Shown here one piece after another: positions 48,671 to 59,953 of a DNA stretch of 64,000 bases. Location of the stretch: NCBI GenBank assembly GCA_026874595.1, contig CM049322.1, positions 39,428,840 through 39,492,839 of the forward strand, written 5' to 3'. The first letter of the stretch is position 1, and each line of letters begins with the position of its first letter. The notes under the pieces were generated by a model that had not been told where the DNA came from, searched no databases, and was given only the letters and a program-made list of their open reading frames with translations. This DNA is from Sipunculus nudus (lineage: Eukaryota; Annelida; Sipuncula; Golfingiida; Sipunculidae). Made by a program: the position numbers and the translations under genes.

Positions 48671-49485
48671 AAGAAACTCTGACATACATACCTAAACCTA
48701 CAGACAAGCACACAAACATACTCACATATACACACACACAAATACCAATACACACAGGCGCTTGTTCATCGGCGCCTGTCCATTGAAATTTCAGACAACA
48801 GATAAGGTCCTTTAAAAGCTGAAATACAGACTGCTATTTAATATTAAAAGAAACAACTAATGTGATTGTTTCTGTCTAGAAACCTGGATATTACAACATT
48901 ACTAAAAATAATTGTCTTGATCAGATTTTTTTTCTCACAAGATATCATCAAGAGGTCCTTCTTTATTTAGCGACAGAATGCTTGACCCTAAAGAATAATC
49001 CTTGATTTTTTAAGGTAAGATATTATATTTAGTCATGAGAAACATTTTCTCAATCAATATAAGAGGTTCATTTCTTGTTTAATAGGCAGATTGAATGATG
49101 AAACCCCCCCCCCTTAAATAAATAAATCTTGATTTCATTTAGCTGATTTATTACATTGCCTTATACGAAACATTTTCTTCAATCCCGATAAGAAAAATGC
49201 TTTTTGCCTCTCGTTAAAAATAAATTATAATTATATAATAAATTATAATTAGAATTAGAATTTTTCTTGTGGCAAAACAAACACAAAATAAATTATTTAT
49301 TTTAAAAAATGCTATATTTTCACATGAGATGGATTTGAATATGGACGATTCCGTTTTAAAAACACGGCACCTCTTATAGTTAGGAAAATCGGTAATTTTT
49401 AAAATGCATTCAGGTTCGTGTCATTCCCTGTTTAAACACCCAGTGGTTGTTTACTCTGGTTTCTCCATTTCCATGAAGTTTCCAA
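48671..49485. other. Non-coding stretch, nothing recognised
   Basis: AT-rich, with a short poly-C near 49105. The last 75 bases follow the stop codon of the orphan exon and would be its 3' flank. Confidence 0.4.
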
Positions 49486-49625
49486 TTAATTCCATCCGTA
49501 ATTGTTGACACGGTACTGCGCACGCGCCATGACGTCATTGGAATACTCCTTTCCGGTTGTACCGACATCAAAGCGGTCCCAGGTTTGGACATTCTTTTCT
49601 CCTAAATTGTATGCCACCCCGCTAC
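49486..49625 (-). CDS. Orphan terminal exon of an unrecognised gene
   Basis: Minus strand. It follows the good acceptor CTCTCCTCCAG and ends in TAA. The peptide includes VAYNLGEKNVQTWDRFDVG and AQYRVNNYGWN. It starts in phase 1, while the exon at 51144-51308 ends in phase 0. The two therefore cannot join directly; either an exon between them was missed or they belong to different transcripts. GC content and codon use are more gene-like than the surroundings. No family was recognised. Confidence 0.4.
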
Positions 49626-50230
49626 CTGGAGGAGAGACAAGAATCTTTTTAGAAAATGTGTTCTGCAAATAGTCATTAGGCCAATATAATAAAAATGTTA
49701 GTTTCTTAGGCAACGCGTGTCAATTTTTATTGTCATTTTTATTTCCAATAGAATTTATTAATTTTTGAGTTTCAGCTGCTCAAACATTTCTTTTAAGATG
49801 AAAAAATACTAAAATTGCGATGAAATTTCGCCTGCTGTGATGTGATTTACCTGTTGAGTAAAAAAATTCTCTTCTAATATTGTTGTTCCCTGAACATATG
49901 AAACTTTAAAAAAAAAAGCTTAGTAAGGGGTAACAAAAACTATTGCCCCTGACACTGATTCCTGCAAGTTCTGAGAAACCAACCATTGTTGGCCTAATTA
50001 ATTCATAAACAAAATTGCAATTCGTTATCTTAGAGTCAATTTGATCCGTTTCAGTGTCCGGGAATGTAGATGAGGCCTTCAAACCTTTGCGTTTTAGTTT
50101 TTTTCAAAGGAAATTAATGTCTCGAGATTTTTGCAATTTACTCTTTTCACGGGACCAATATTTACTCGATCTTATAAGGGTATGCCTCATTTAGACCATC
50201 TTATCAGAAAATTGTTTTCCTTGATACTAA

Positions 50231-50550
50231 GGCCGTATCTGCACTTAGTTTGCAAAGAAACCGCATTATACTAAGCCGGATTAGTGCAGGTCGTATCCGC
50301 ACTAGCAAACCATCCAGATCGATTTCACGGGTTTGCAATAGCAACTAATCCGCATCAGTTCAGTTTACTGTAGTCCACTTGAAAGGCAGTATACAGTAGT
50401 CCGGTTTACAGTTAACCAGTTTCTAATGCATACAGACGGTCTTGACCGCTACTCATGATGTTGACCCAGCAAGGATTACACGAGATTGAGTCTTAACCGT
50501 TGCCAAAGTGCTGACAGCAAAGTTAGACGCGAACCAGAGCGGATACGACC
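50231..50550. mobile_element. MITE-like inverted-repeat element
   Basis: The left end is GGCCGTATCTGCACTTAGTT. The right end, read inverted, is GGTCGTATCCGCTCTGGTT, so the first 13 or so bases match at most positions. A further copy, GGTCGTATCCGCACTAGC, lies inside at 50289 in the same sense as the left end, suggesting nested ends. The body is rich in GTTTGC, CGGATTAG and CAGTTTAC motifs. No protein is encoded and target duplications were not resolved. Confidence 0.45.
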
Positions 50551-51143
50551 AAAGAGGAATCACAAGATCTGTTGGCTGCTCTACTCTGTTGGACAGGTCA
50601 TTTACGTTCAAATGCCCCAACAAGATGATATGCGAGTATGAGTTTCTTTTCACTTCCTGTTTCTTATGTCTCACGCCTAGTGCTAATTTGACAGCTAAAA
50701 ATCGCTTAGGTGACTTTGTCACTGGAGTGTTCCTTTGTTTCCGTCAGTATGTATGTGTATGCGTATGTACGTATAATTGTGAAAATCATGTTAACACTAA
50801 AAAATTAACCAGCTAAGACAAAAATAGCAATACTCATGCAGGGACACATATCATCGGAAAGATCATCCTGAAGAGAACAAAAAGTTGTGAATCATAAACG
50901 AGAGTTTTACTATAAAATTCTGTGCGGACTCTAGGATCGGGATTAATGACGTTAATCCACCACTATTTTTTAGGATGACCGGCTAGATCCACTCTACCAC
51001 TATATCACGTTACTACCAGTTCACGCATATACTCGCACAGCTTGATTCTTAAATACGTCATTTGAGAAGAGAAGAATTATAAGCACGACTGGTCTCTCAA
51101 GGAGGTGCCGGTGGCATTAAAAAAAGTAGTTTTTGAAAGTTAC

Positions 51144-51308
51144 CTTGTAGTATTTGTTCTGGTCGCCAGGTAGGGTGCTTGGCTTGGACTTTGCGTATCT
51201 TGTCCATAAGGACTTCTCCGACCAACATGTCAATGTGTTGTGTTCATAGTTGTCCATGGCAACCGAGGTCATTCTGTTTCTCCCAAGTCCAGAGTTTAGT
51301 ACGTCGCC
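51144..51308 (-). CDS. Orphan internal exon of an unrecognised gene
   Basis: Minus strand, 165 bases, flanked by acceptor TTTCGACAG and donor AAG/GTAACT and open throughout. The peptide includes GDVLNSGLGRNRMTSVAMDN, then TCWSEKSLWTRYAKSK, and ends QNKYYK. It is polar, with one Cys. No family was recognised; the residue pattern looks like real protein and not chance. It lies upstream of the orphan exon at 49486-49625 on the same strand. Confidence 0.4.
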
Positions 51309-53322
51309 CTGTCGAAATAATAATATTCCACTTACTAGCAATACTTAAAATAGCGATGGGCCTATTTAAGGCCCTATAAGGATGCTAATAATTGATCCAT
51401 TTTTGACAGCGCTTCAGTCCGCTGTGATTTGACATAGACCAGGCCCCTCGTTGCAATTTTGTTAGTATATTTTCTTACAACAACTACCATGTGCGAGAAA
51501 ATATGACGTTTTAACTCAGCATATTGGTAAATGCCTATGCATGTTTGTTGAACTTCTGACTCTCTGCATTTCTTTGCGTTAATTAATCACTCGTAACATA
51601 ATGTTAAGATAATCGGCAGTTCATCACCATATCAGTGCAACAGGATGGGAGGATGCAGCAGTACAATCTATGACATGACTTGTATCCAAAGTTAGGCTTA
51701 CCAGCCCAATATGAATGTCTAATCGGCCGTAGTATTTATGGGCAGTTCAGCCCGTTTTTGTCATGGAGTATATAAGTGTGCCCGATTGTTGCTGTAGTCA
51801 AGAAAACCGGGTATTAAAATGCTGCTAAAACGTCGATGCACGATCCTTCAGGTTGTGTGTGAAGTGCCTATCGGATGCGGATCGGATATTGGTGGACGCT
51901 ATGTGACAATCAAAAACGGACTTACCGAAGCACGGCCAGGAATGTGTTATCGGCAGAACTGTAAACGAAGTTTTTGTTAACAAAAGTGAAGCATATTCAT
52001 TTGTCGGACTCGGTTGATTCTATGGCTCCCAAGGATTATTAAATGCATCATCGGAAAACTAAAATTAATAATTTTGCAATATGCTGGTCATAACATGTAT
52101 TACTCATCTTCTCTCGTTTAATTTAATAGGTCAAATATATGAGATTTGTATACAAGCTGAAACCCGTCGGAACGTGCAATGATTAACTTTAAAATTCTGA
52201 ATAAATATGGGCAACCTGTGATGCCACAGGCGATATAATTTCTTCCCTTGTGACGTCATTACACCTGCAACTATCACTACTGTCACTACTGCTACTACTA
52301 TTAGAACCACAACTACCATCGATATCAGTAATATTGCTTATAAAAAACATAGGGAACATTAAGTAAATAACATTTTTTTCTCTGGAAACACCAGCAATTA
52401 TTTACCGTATAAAAGAGTTTATACTGTATTTTTAAAATGTCCCTGTTGCTTTGTATAGATCTATAGTCTCACCCCTTCATGTTCTCCTGTGTTTTGCTAT
52501 GAACATGTGTATTAGTTACATTTCAGAGGAAAAATATATAGTGTAGGTAGAAGATAAAGGACCTAATGTTAAACGAAGTTAATAAAAACCTACCTTATTA
52601 AAGAAACATAATTATAAATCAGTATACATTTTAAAATATATTAGACCCATTTATGTCGGTGTAGATCATTGATCACATGCAAAAACAGCCTCAATTGATA
52701 GCTGCGGATTCGTTGACGTCATGTAAACAGTAAATGATTCAACCAGCTAAAACAAAGAGAGCAATACTCATGCAGAGACACATATAGTCTTAAAGATAAT
52801 TGAGAATAGACCAAAAAGTTGTGAAACAAACTTGAGATTTACTATTAAAATCTTAACTGTTAAGAAAATTATTTAAAAACAAGTGGACAGTTATTGGAAC
52901 ATAGTGTAACAACGTAGTGTATATTAGATAAGACTGTGCGAAGTCACCTGCAGTATGCCGTACCCCCGGTAACTGCCGTCAGGTTGGCGGTCCCCCCCCC
53001 CCCCCCCCCCAACACCGCCAGCCGTCAGTTCTGTTTAGGACGCTCCCCCCAACATGAGTCACGGCTGGCCAGAGCCGCGATCAGCGATGCCTGTATACCT
53101 GGTCAGAGACGAGAGACGCAATGCGCACACAAACAGAATGAGAGAGTAAAAGCAATACACAAAACACAAAGACAGGTATACAAATATACATAATCAGATA
53201 TAAGGCAAATAACAGGAAGCTATGCAGAATGAGAATTAGAGAAAGCACACGCATAGACACAAACAATGAGAGAGAGAAAGTGAGAGAGAGAGAGAGGCCT
53301 ACAGAAAAAGGGAGACCTATAC
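51309..53322. other. Non-coding stretch with poly-C tract
   Basis: A 19-base C run lies at 52992-53010, followed by a GC-rich patch to 53110 and a GA-rich patch to 53297. A hydrophobic Val-rich frame at 52319-52131 (minus) comes from a degenerate ACT/GTA repeat; a donor-like GCAGGTGTAA follows it, but no matching exon was found. Confidence 0.4.
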
Positions 53323-54233
53323 CAGTAATGTAGGACTAGAGTCCAGACTTGAGTCCCCTTTTTTCAGGTACTCGACTCGGACTTAACTCGAGGGTTCTGG
53401 ACTCGGACTTGCACTCAAACTCGGAGTTAAAGTCTCAAGAAATCATACCTAATCATACCTAATCGCTAATCCAATTAAAAACTCTGTCACATACTTTAAA
53501 GACATTTACAAACTTAAAAAAAATTTAAAAGCTTTAGATTTGCATCGGGAGCTAAATGTAGTCAAACATTTAAAAAAGCTTGTGAAAACTAACATTTAAA
53601 TACACATGGAATTTCAATTTTAAATTTCTGTTAACATGGATTTTTCATTGGACTCGGATTCGAAGAAGGTGGAATTGGACACGAACTTCAAGAACTCGGA
53701 ATTAGATAAGTAGCCGGGACACGGACCTGCACTCGAACTCGGAGTTCAGGACTCCAGAAATCAGGCCTAGTCTATCTCGAGTCCAATTAAATCTCTGTCA
53801 CATACTATAAAGCCATTTGCGAACTTGTCAAAACTTATATTGAAATACACATGGAATTTCTATTTTAAACATATGTTAACATGGATTTTTCATTGGACTC
53901 GGATTCTAATATGATATTACAAAATAATATCACTGTATATACCAAGCTTTGCTCAGATATAAATGTATTTACCAATACCAATTGTAGTAAAACCAGGTGT
54001 AAACTAACGAAATAATGTACATGATAATCTGAAATTTCTATTTTAAATTGCTTTTTGCCGAGATTTGTAACACAATTTGGACTCGAATTTAGGCTTAGGT
54101 TCCATATGACTCGGGCTCGGAGACGGTGAACTTGGACACAAACCTCAAATACTCGCACTTGCATCTGGACTCGCGTGGTCTTGGCGCGGACTTGCACTAG
54201 TACTCGGACGGTGTTGACTCGACTACATTTCTG
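53323..54233. mobile_element. hAT-like non-autonomous DNA transposon
   Basis: The ends are CAGTAATGTAGGACTAGAGTC and, inverted, CAGAAATGTAGTCGAGTC, imperfect terminal inverted repeats of the CAG type seen in hAT elements. Both ends carry many copies of ACTCGGACTTG or its inverse, like subterminal transposase-binding repeats. Inside, a segment of 190-260 bases is duplicated (53404-53665 and 53719-53909; both have ACACATGGAATTTC and GGATTTTTCATTGGACTCGG). No transposase is encoded. The eight-base flanks ACCTATAC and ACGTGAAT match only partly, so the target duplication is weak. Confidence 0.6.
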
Positions 54234-54483
54234 ACGTGAATGTTGATAAGAGGCAAGTTTTCTCGAGATAGTTCATTTCACTTCGTTATCAGGGGAAAAT
54301 CCTTTTCCAGCTTTACTTAAATAAATTGATGAAATCGTGTAACTTGCAATGATCACAGAGACGGCACCTGATTTATTTATTTATTACAACATTCTCCATT
54401 TTAGCCTGCACCAGAAACATATTTTTTCTTGTAACACGGCCATGTGCTTTGTATTAAATACAAAAACAAAATCAATATGACAA

Positions 54484-54528
<45 letters not shown>

Positions 54529-55508
54529 AGTTACAATACCAATGTTAATGAAATACAAAGAATGTAAAACTTATAGAAGATGATAGTTCACGAAGTGATA
54601 GATCAAAGTAATTATTTTCTGTTCATGATGTTACCATGTATATTTGGTTGAACTAAGAGCGATAAATAAATTGGCAACATACAAACGACTATGTGTGTGA
54701 CTACGAGTGTGTGTGTGTATATATAATATAATATAATTACAAATTCAGTTACAAAGAATTTTGTTTTCAGTTAATTGCAATTAACTGTGATGGAAGCCTC
54801 CCTCTTTGAATTACACAGATTAAAATAATTCGAAATGTTGAATATATAAATATATATTAAGGTGTGTAATAGATCTGAATTAGTTCGCCTTATCGGTTCA
54901 TCAAGTTATTTAAATTCAACTGACGCAATTTAGTTTTTTTTTGGTTTGGGTGCACTTGTTACTTTGTTGAAGGTGGAGAGGCCTTAACTTTGGGAACGTA
55001 GGATTGTTTGGAGCCTAGGGTTACCTGATGAACCCAAATACGCGAAACTGGCGGTAGTGTCCTCATACGTCACATATGTGATATATCACATACCTTAATA
55101 TACTGCTCTGTTGCATAATAAATAAGTAGCGTTGTATGATCGCGATGGAAAGAATACTGGGAATACAGTAGAACTACATACCCTGCGATTCGGCCATTTT
55201 CACTGTATATGTATAACCACGACAATAAAATAACACTCAGTCACAACTACGCAAGACATCCTGGATAAACCCACACTCAAACTCACTACATCTTTGATCA
55301 GCGGCACGGAATTTCCCACTCACACTTACTATACACGGCTCATTTATTGCCTGGTGCTGCTCTGTGTACAAAGCGGGTTGAACTTTGACCTCAGAAATAA
55401 CTTCCTTTTGGGAGGCTACGTATTAGGGGCACACAGTGCATAAAAAAATAAGGTAACAAATGTACGACATAAGCACTCGATAGGTTTATATTATACCCGA
55501 CTTGACGT
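54234..55508. other. Non-coding stretch with TA microsatellite
   Basis: A TA repeat lies at 54487-54526. The rest is AT-rich with no recognised feature. Confidence 0.5.
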
Positions 55509-55690
55509 GTACTTGATAAAATAATGACATTTTGCGGAAGCAATGCAAAGTTAAACACACACAAGCATTGCACAAGTTAACAAAATGACACTCTGCTGGG
55601 GAAACACAAAGATAAACACACACACACAGTACAAGTTCATATAATGATATTTTGCCGCAGAAATACAACATTAAACACATAAACACATAG
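55509..55690. repeat. Minisatellite, about three units of 58-64 bases
   Basis: Each unit has an AATGA(C/T)A(T/C)T(T/C)TGC block, an A-rich centre (AAACACAAAG or like), and TAAACACA followed by CA-rich sequence and AGTT. The units begin near 55509, 55575 and 55634. The overlapping minus-strand frame shows the same period in its translation and is an artefact. Confidence 0.65.
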
Positions 55691-58600
55691 ACGGTGGGAT
55701 TACTAGATAACTCATTAGCTGCTCCTGTGCAAGGTTGTACACTGACGTTTGAATTAATCTGATAATGCATATGTAGGTGTGATTTGATAAGATAATGCAA
55801 GGGATGAAACATGATCTTGGAAAGGAGGGGGGATGGCTCGAAAACCGGGAACAGATAAAGAAGTGTGCTTGGATAAAAATGACTAAATACTTATAAAAAT
55901 AATAAGCAGATTGCAGGCTCAAAGTCCATATATGATGTATACATAGAATGTGAAAAAGATTATAAATAACGTATATTTTACATATGAATACAAATGTTAA
56001 ATCTATACATGCACATCGTATACATACACATATATACATTTATACATATATACATATACATACATAATATATTCTTATATATACATACATATACAAATTT
56101 GCATGCATATGTATTGATATACATAATCAAATAAAGATTTTGTCAGGGAATTATTTCACATATTTGTAAAAAAAATTATAATACATGCAAAGGTATTGGA
56201 AAAAAGTTGTAAGATGCAAAATCCAGCTGTGTTTACTGTATTAAGCGTATATTATTCTATTCCCAAGAATTGTTAGGAAGTAATGACAACACCCCTCCCC
56301 ACAACCCCCACCCACCCATGCGCCCTTTCTGAACTTTCAAAGTGCAAGAGAACCTTATTTGTTTAGGTTTGACGCATGTCACATTGACAGACATAATTGA
56401 CAACAACCTGGGTATCAATGGTTAAACGTCTGAAAGGGCAGGCCTACACTGCAAAATAGTGCCATTTTTCATGTTTCATATTAACCATTTACACGCATGA
56501 AATGCAAACATGTTTTTGACTCATGTGTTAAGCGTTCGATTGCAAATTCATTAATGAACAACAGGCGAAACAACTAGAAATTTGCGAGAAATGTTTTAAA
56601 ATTGTTTACATCCTTACTTTATTTAAAGGAATTATATTTTCCCTTTACAGCTATATCTCGGGGTTTTTTTAACCGTCGGTTAAACAGAAGCCACTTTCTA
56701 AGAGCAAAAAAAAAACACACAGAGTCGGATTCCAACATATAAATAAAGTGAGAAAGTATAAGGTATACATATGTCAGAAAATATGAATTATTTATTCTTT
56801 ACACTTTTTCCCTACTGTATGTATTAAGAGTTCATCTTTAATTTGTTCAAAAATAGATAAGGAATGATGAATATAAAGAAACAGAATCATATACCAACAT
56901 CCGCATGAAGCATATAACTCTTCCTTGGAGAAGTAGGGAAGAAAACGTTTTAGGATTTTCCTATAAATCAAAGACAACAACTACAATTTGAATTTATAAT
57001 CAGCAAATGGCCGAAAGATCTGTTCAAATTTAGAATGATTATTAATTATATACAATAACAATATACTGCCAGTCAATACATGGGCTGTACGCTTTACTAA
57101 AGGTATGGAGGGATGCGGGCTATTCATTTTCGCCTATGCTTAACCATCTCCATCTACTTATACGTGGAGATCCTAGTTGCTCTATTAGTGACTTACCTAC
57201 GAGCCACTGAGTGAGGTCTACACCCTAGGCCCGCTAGCTAGCAAGCGATAATGCCCCCTTTCTGACCCACTGGCTGTGATGTTTCATCTTGGCATTAATG
57301 GGTGAGTCCACTTATAGTGTAGGGGTATCTATTAAGAGTATATGGAATACCCTACAACGTTTCAAGACGCAAATACGGCGTTGATTTCGGTATTTTGCAA
57401 ATATTATTCTACAAGTATTTACCGAAATCTTAGGTGTCCCTTCTGAACCCGTCCATGTGGCTGCATCGCCTTTGCCACAAAAGGTTATCTGTATAATATT
57501 ATCAAAGGAATAATAGTGTTAAATTTGTATGATAAACACATGATTGACATGGTCTAAACCCAGTCATTTTAAAAATAAACAAAATAGACTGTATACATAA
57601 TTTTCCATGCAGGAGTATACGGAAGAAACCTGTGCGACACGCGAACTCCGGTGCTGCTTTTTAGTATCAAGTGTAAATATTTCTTTGTATTAGCTCTTTT
57701 AGGCTCCAAAAAGGGGATTTGCCCCCTGTGGCCCATCTAAATCCATCCCTAACCACTGCGGTGCATATGACCTCTATATTATTTTCGAAACACTATAGGA
57801 AATAGCACTCGTCCCCTGTTTCAGCACATACTCACTCTGCCACACTAGGTCGCTAAAACATTATGGTACAGATTCTCATCTCCAAAGTATTATCTGACTT
57901 GTGTGCGCACTGATATTCATAAAACCCGCTGCACGAAACGCAGTCTAGATACAAGACCACCCATACTCCTTAGGGAAGAAGATGGAACTTTAAAGTTGAC
58001 CTGTAGCCCTTGGACCCCACACTAAATGACAAAATAATCGACCTGGTTCGATGACCGGGATAAAAAAAACCTCACATATATTTCATTACATTTCACATAT
58101 GATTTCGTATTGAACCATAGTTTCGCTAGACTGCAATGATTAACCACCTATCCGTAACAAGGCTATCATCCATGCATCCTCTGTTATGACATATTTAAAA
58201 TTATAGGTTAAATAAATATACTAAACTATATTTATCACTGTAACAGTAATCCCATTTCTACTGAGCAGCAGTATTGTGAGGAAATACTAGTAATTTATGG
58301 GAAAGGTATTCTTTCGAAATAATTTGCTACTAAAGTTCACTTTATTTTTATAGGTGTGCTAGATTTTATAGCATCTCGTCCATTCCAAAAAAAAATGTTA
58401 TGTACCATTTTATATCAGCAATCTGTTCCAGAGGGGACAGAGATCAACATTAAGAATCATTATAGGAATATAAGAATATAAAAGAACAAATCCCCACGAC
58501 GTTTCTGCACCCCCGGGGTATGAAAAGAGCCCCCCCCCCCCCCCCGCCCCTTTGAATAAAAGGTGTTACACATGTTTATATAGAGATAACATCAACGACT

Positions 58601-59953
58601 TCTACACGTCTAACCTTTCTCTCTCTCGTGTTATGAATTATCTAAGGCATATAAGTGGGACCTACATGGTTATGCATATTATTAATGTTCACAAATGTCC
58701 TGCTTGTCTCACTAACTAGGTCATGAAAGAAATATTATTATTAACTAAACTGTAATAATATCTATGAATATATAAGTGGTTCACAAAGGCACATTGGAGT
58801 GTGTTGAAATGTATCAACATTTGCAGTCACGGTCAGTCCTAAGCCCCCTTTATACAACAATGAATTAATATGACGGTTTTTTTACATGAAATGCTAGTCT
58901 TACGTTCAAAGTAACACGTTACCAAACGTACCGAGTTGCAACACAATGGGCAATCAAAGTATACAACATAATTGATACAACAGGATATCTTATGATTTAA
59001 TATGCATTACCTGGCATTTTGCCTGTTGTTCAAGATACACTTTCAGCTTTTTCAACAGATAGACACATAATATGTGTACATGGTACAGCGTGTATTGTTT
59101 CATGGCGATTTAACAAATATCATGAGCAAGCAATATAATCTCAACAGTGTTAAAAAGATGGCTTTACATGTATAATTATGTATTGTGTGCAGTGTACAGT
59201 GTGCGTGGTTTCAGGACGATTAACGCATCATACTTTACATACTTTACGTACTTTACATTGGGCAAGTCCTGAAATGTAGACTGTGATTAATACAATTAAT
59301 CATCTTTGCAAACTAACAGCATTATAAAAAATTATCTCAACGGTTCGAAGGGAATATAGATGTTCCTGTATAAATTATTCTGTATTAGTTGTAGAGGAAT
59401 AATACGGGGTAAGTGTGTTATTGCACGTGTGTCATTTGTGACACTTTGGTGTCAATCTTTATACTGGGATAATGTTATCAGGTGGGCACCTCTCATTTGT
59501 GTTATATTCCAGTCAATGTTGTTTCAAAGTACACTAATTTTTGTTTAACCGCTCATGTTACGGGGGTCGCATTTATTTATAAAGCGTCGCTGGCACCGGT
59601 TTCATTCATATATGTCAACGTTGAAACTGCAGGAGGGATTATGACAAGGAGTGGCAAGTATACCACATTTGGTTCTCATGACTTTTACATGTTACCATAG
59701 ATGTTTACCTCTCGCTGTTAGGTCGTTAAGAATTCATCAGGTTTTGTAAAACATCCACTGTTATAACAAGTATGTGATAATGAAATAATACTCGCACATA
59801 GATCACACATTATGTAATTTACGCTGATACGCCTTGTACAGGAGACAATAATTGGTTCGGTAGAATGAACGCGTCCATCAAGGTATTTTTATATAGAAAT
59901 ATATATAGCTGACCCTAGTTACACCATTATATTAAGAAGTTCGATCAAAAGGA
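55691..59953. other. Non-coding stretch upstream of second transporter gene
   Basis: TATACA-rich sequence at 56020-56100, a C-rich patch at 56286-56320 and a poly-C run at 58530-58545. A GC-richer, possibly SINE-derived patch lies at 57110-57300. No exon was recognised. The promoter of the second transporter gene should lie at its right end, but no core element can be called. Confidence 0.4.

Noticed and set aside
50453-50722. 89-residue minus-strand frame and 102-residue plus-strand frame
   Set aside because: Overlap each other and the end of a MITE-like element; neither shows a family or splice signals.
49486-51308. ADP-ribosyl-cyclase-like gene (TCWSEKSLW segment)
   Set aside because: A single short resemblance to a CWS-type motif; the rest does not follow the family, so no function was assigned.
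52131-52319. Val-rich hydrophobic frame resembling a signal peptide with a donor site
   Set aside because: Encoded by a degenerate trinucleotide repeat; no downstream exon joins in frame, since phase-1 joining to the 51144-51308 exon gives an early stop.
55486-56039. Cys-rich minus-strand frames
   Set aside because: They follow the period of the minisatellite and TATACA-rich sequence.
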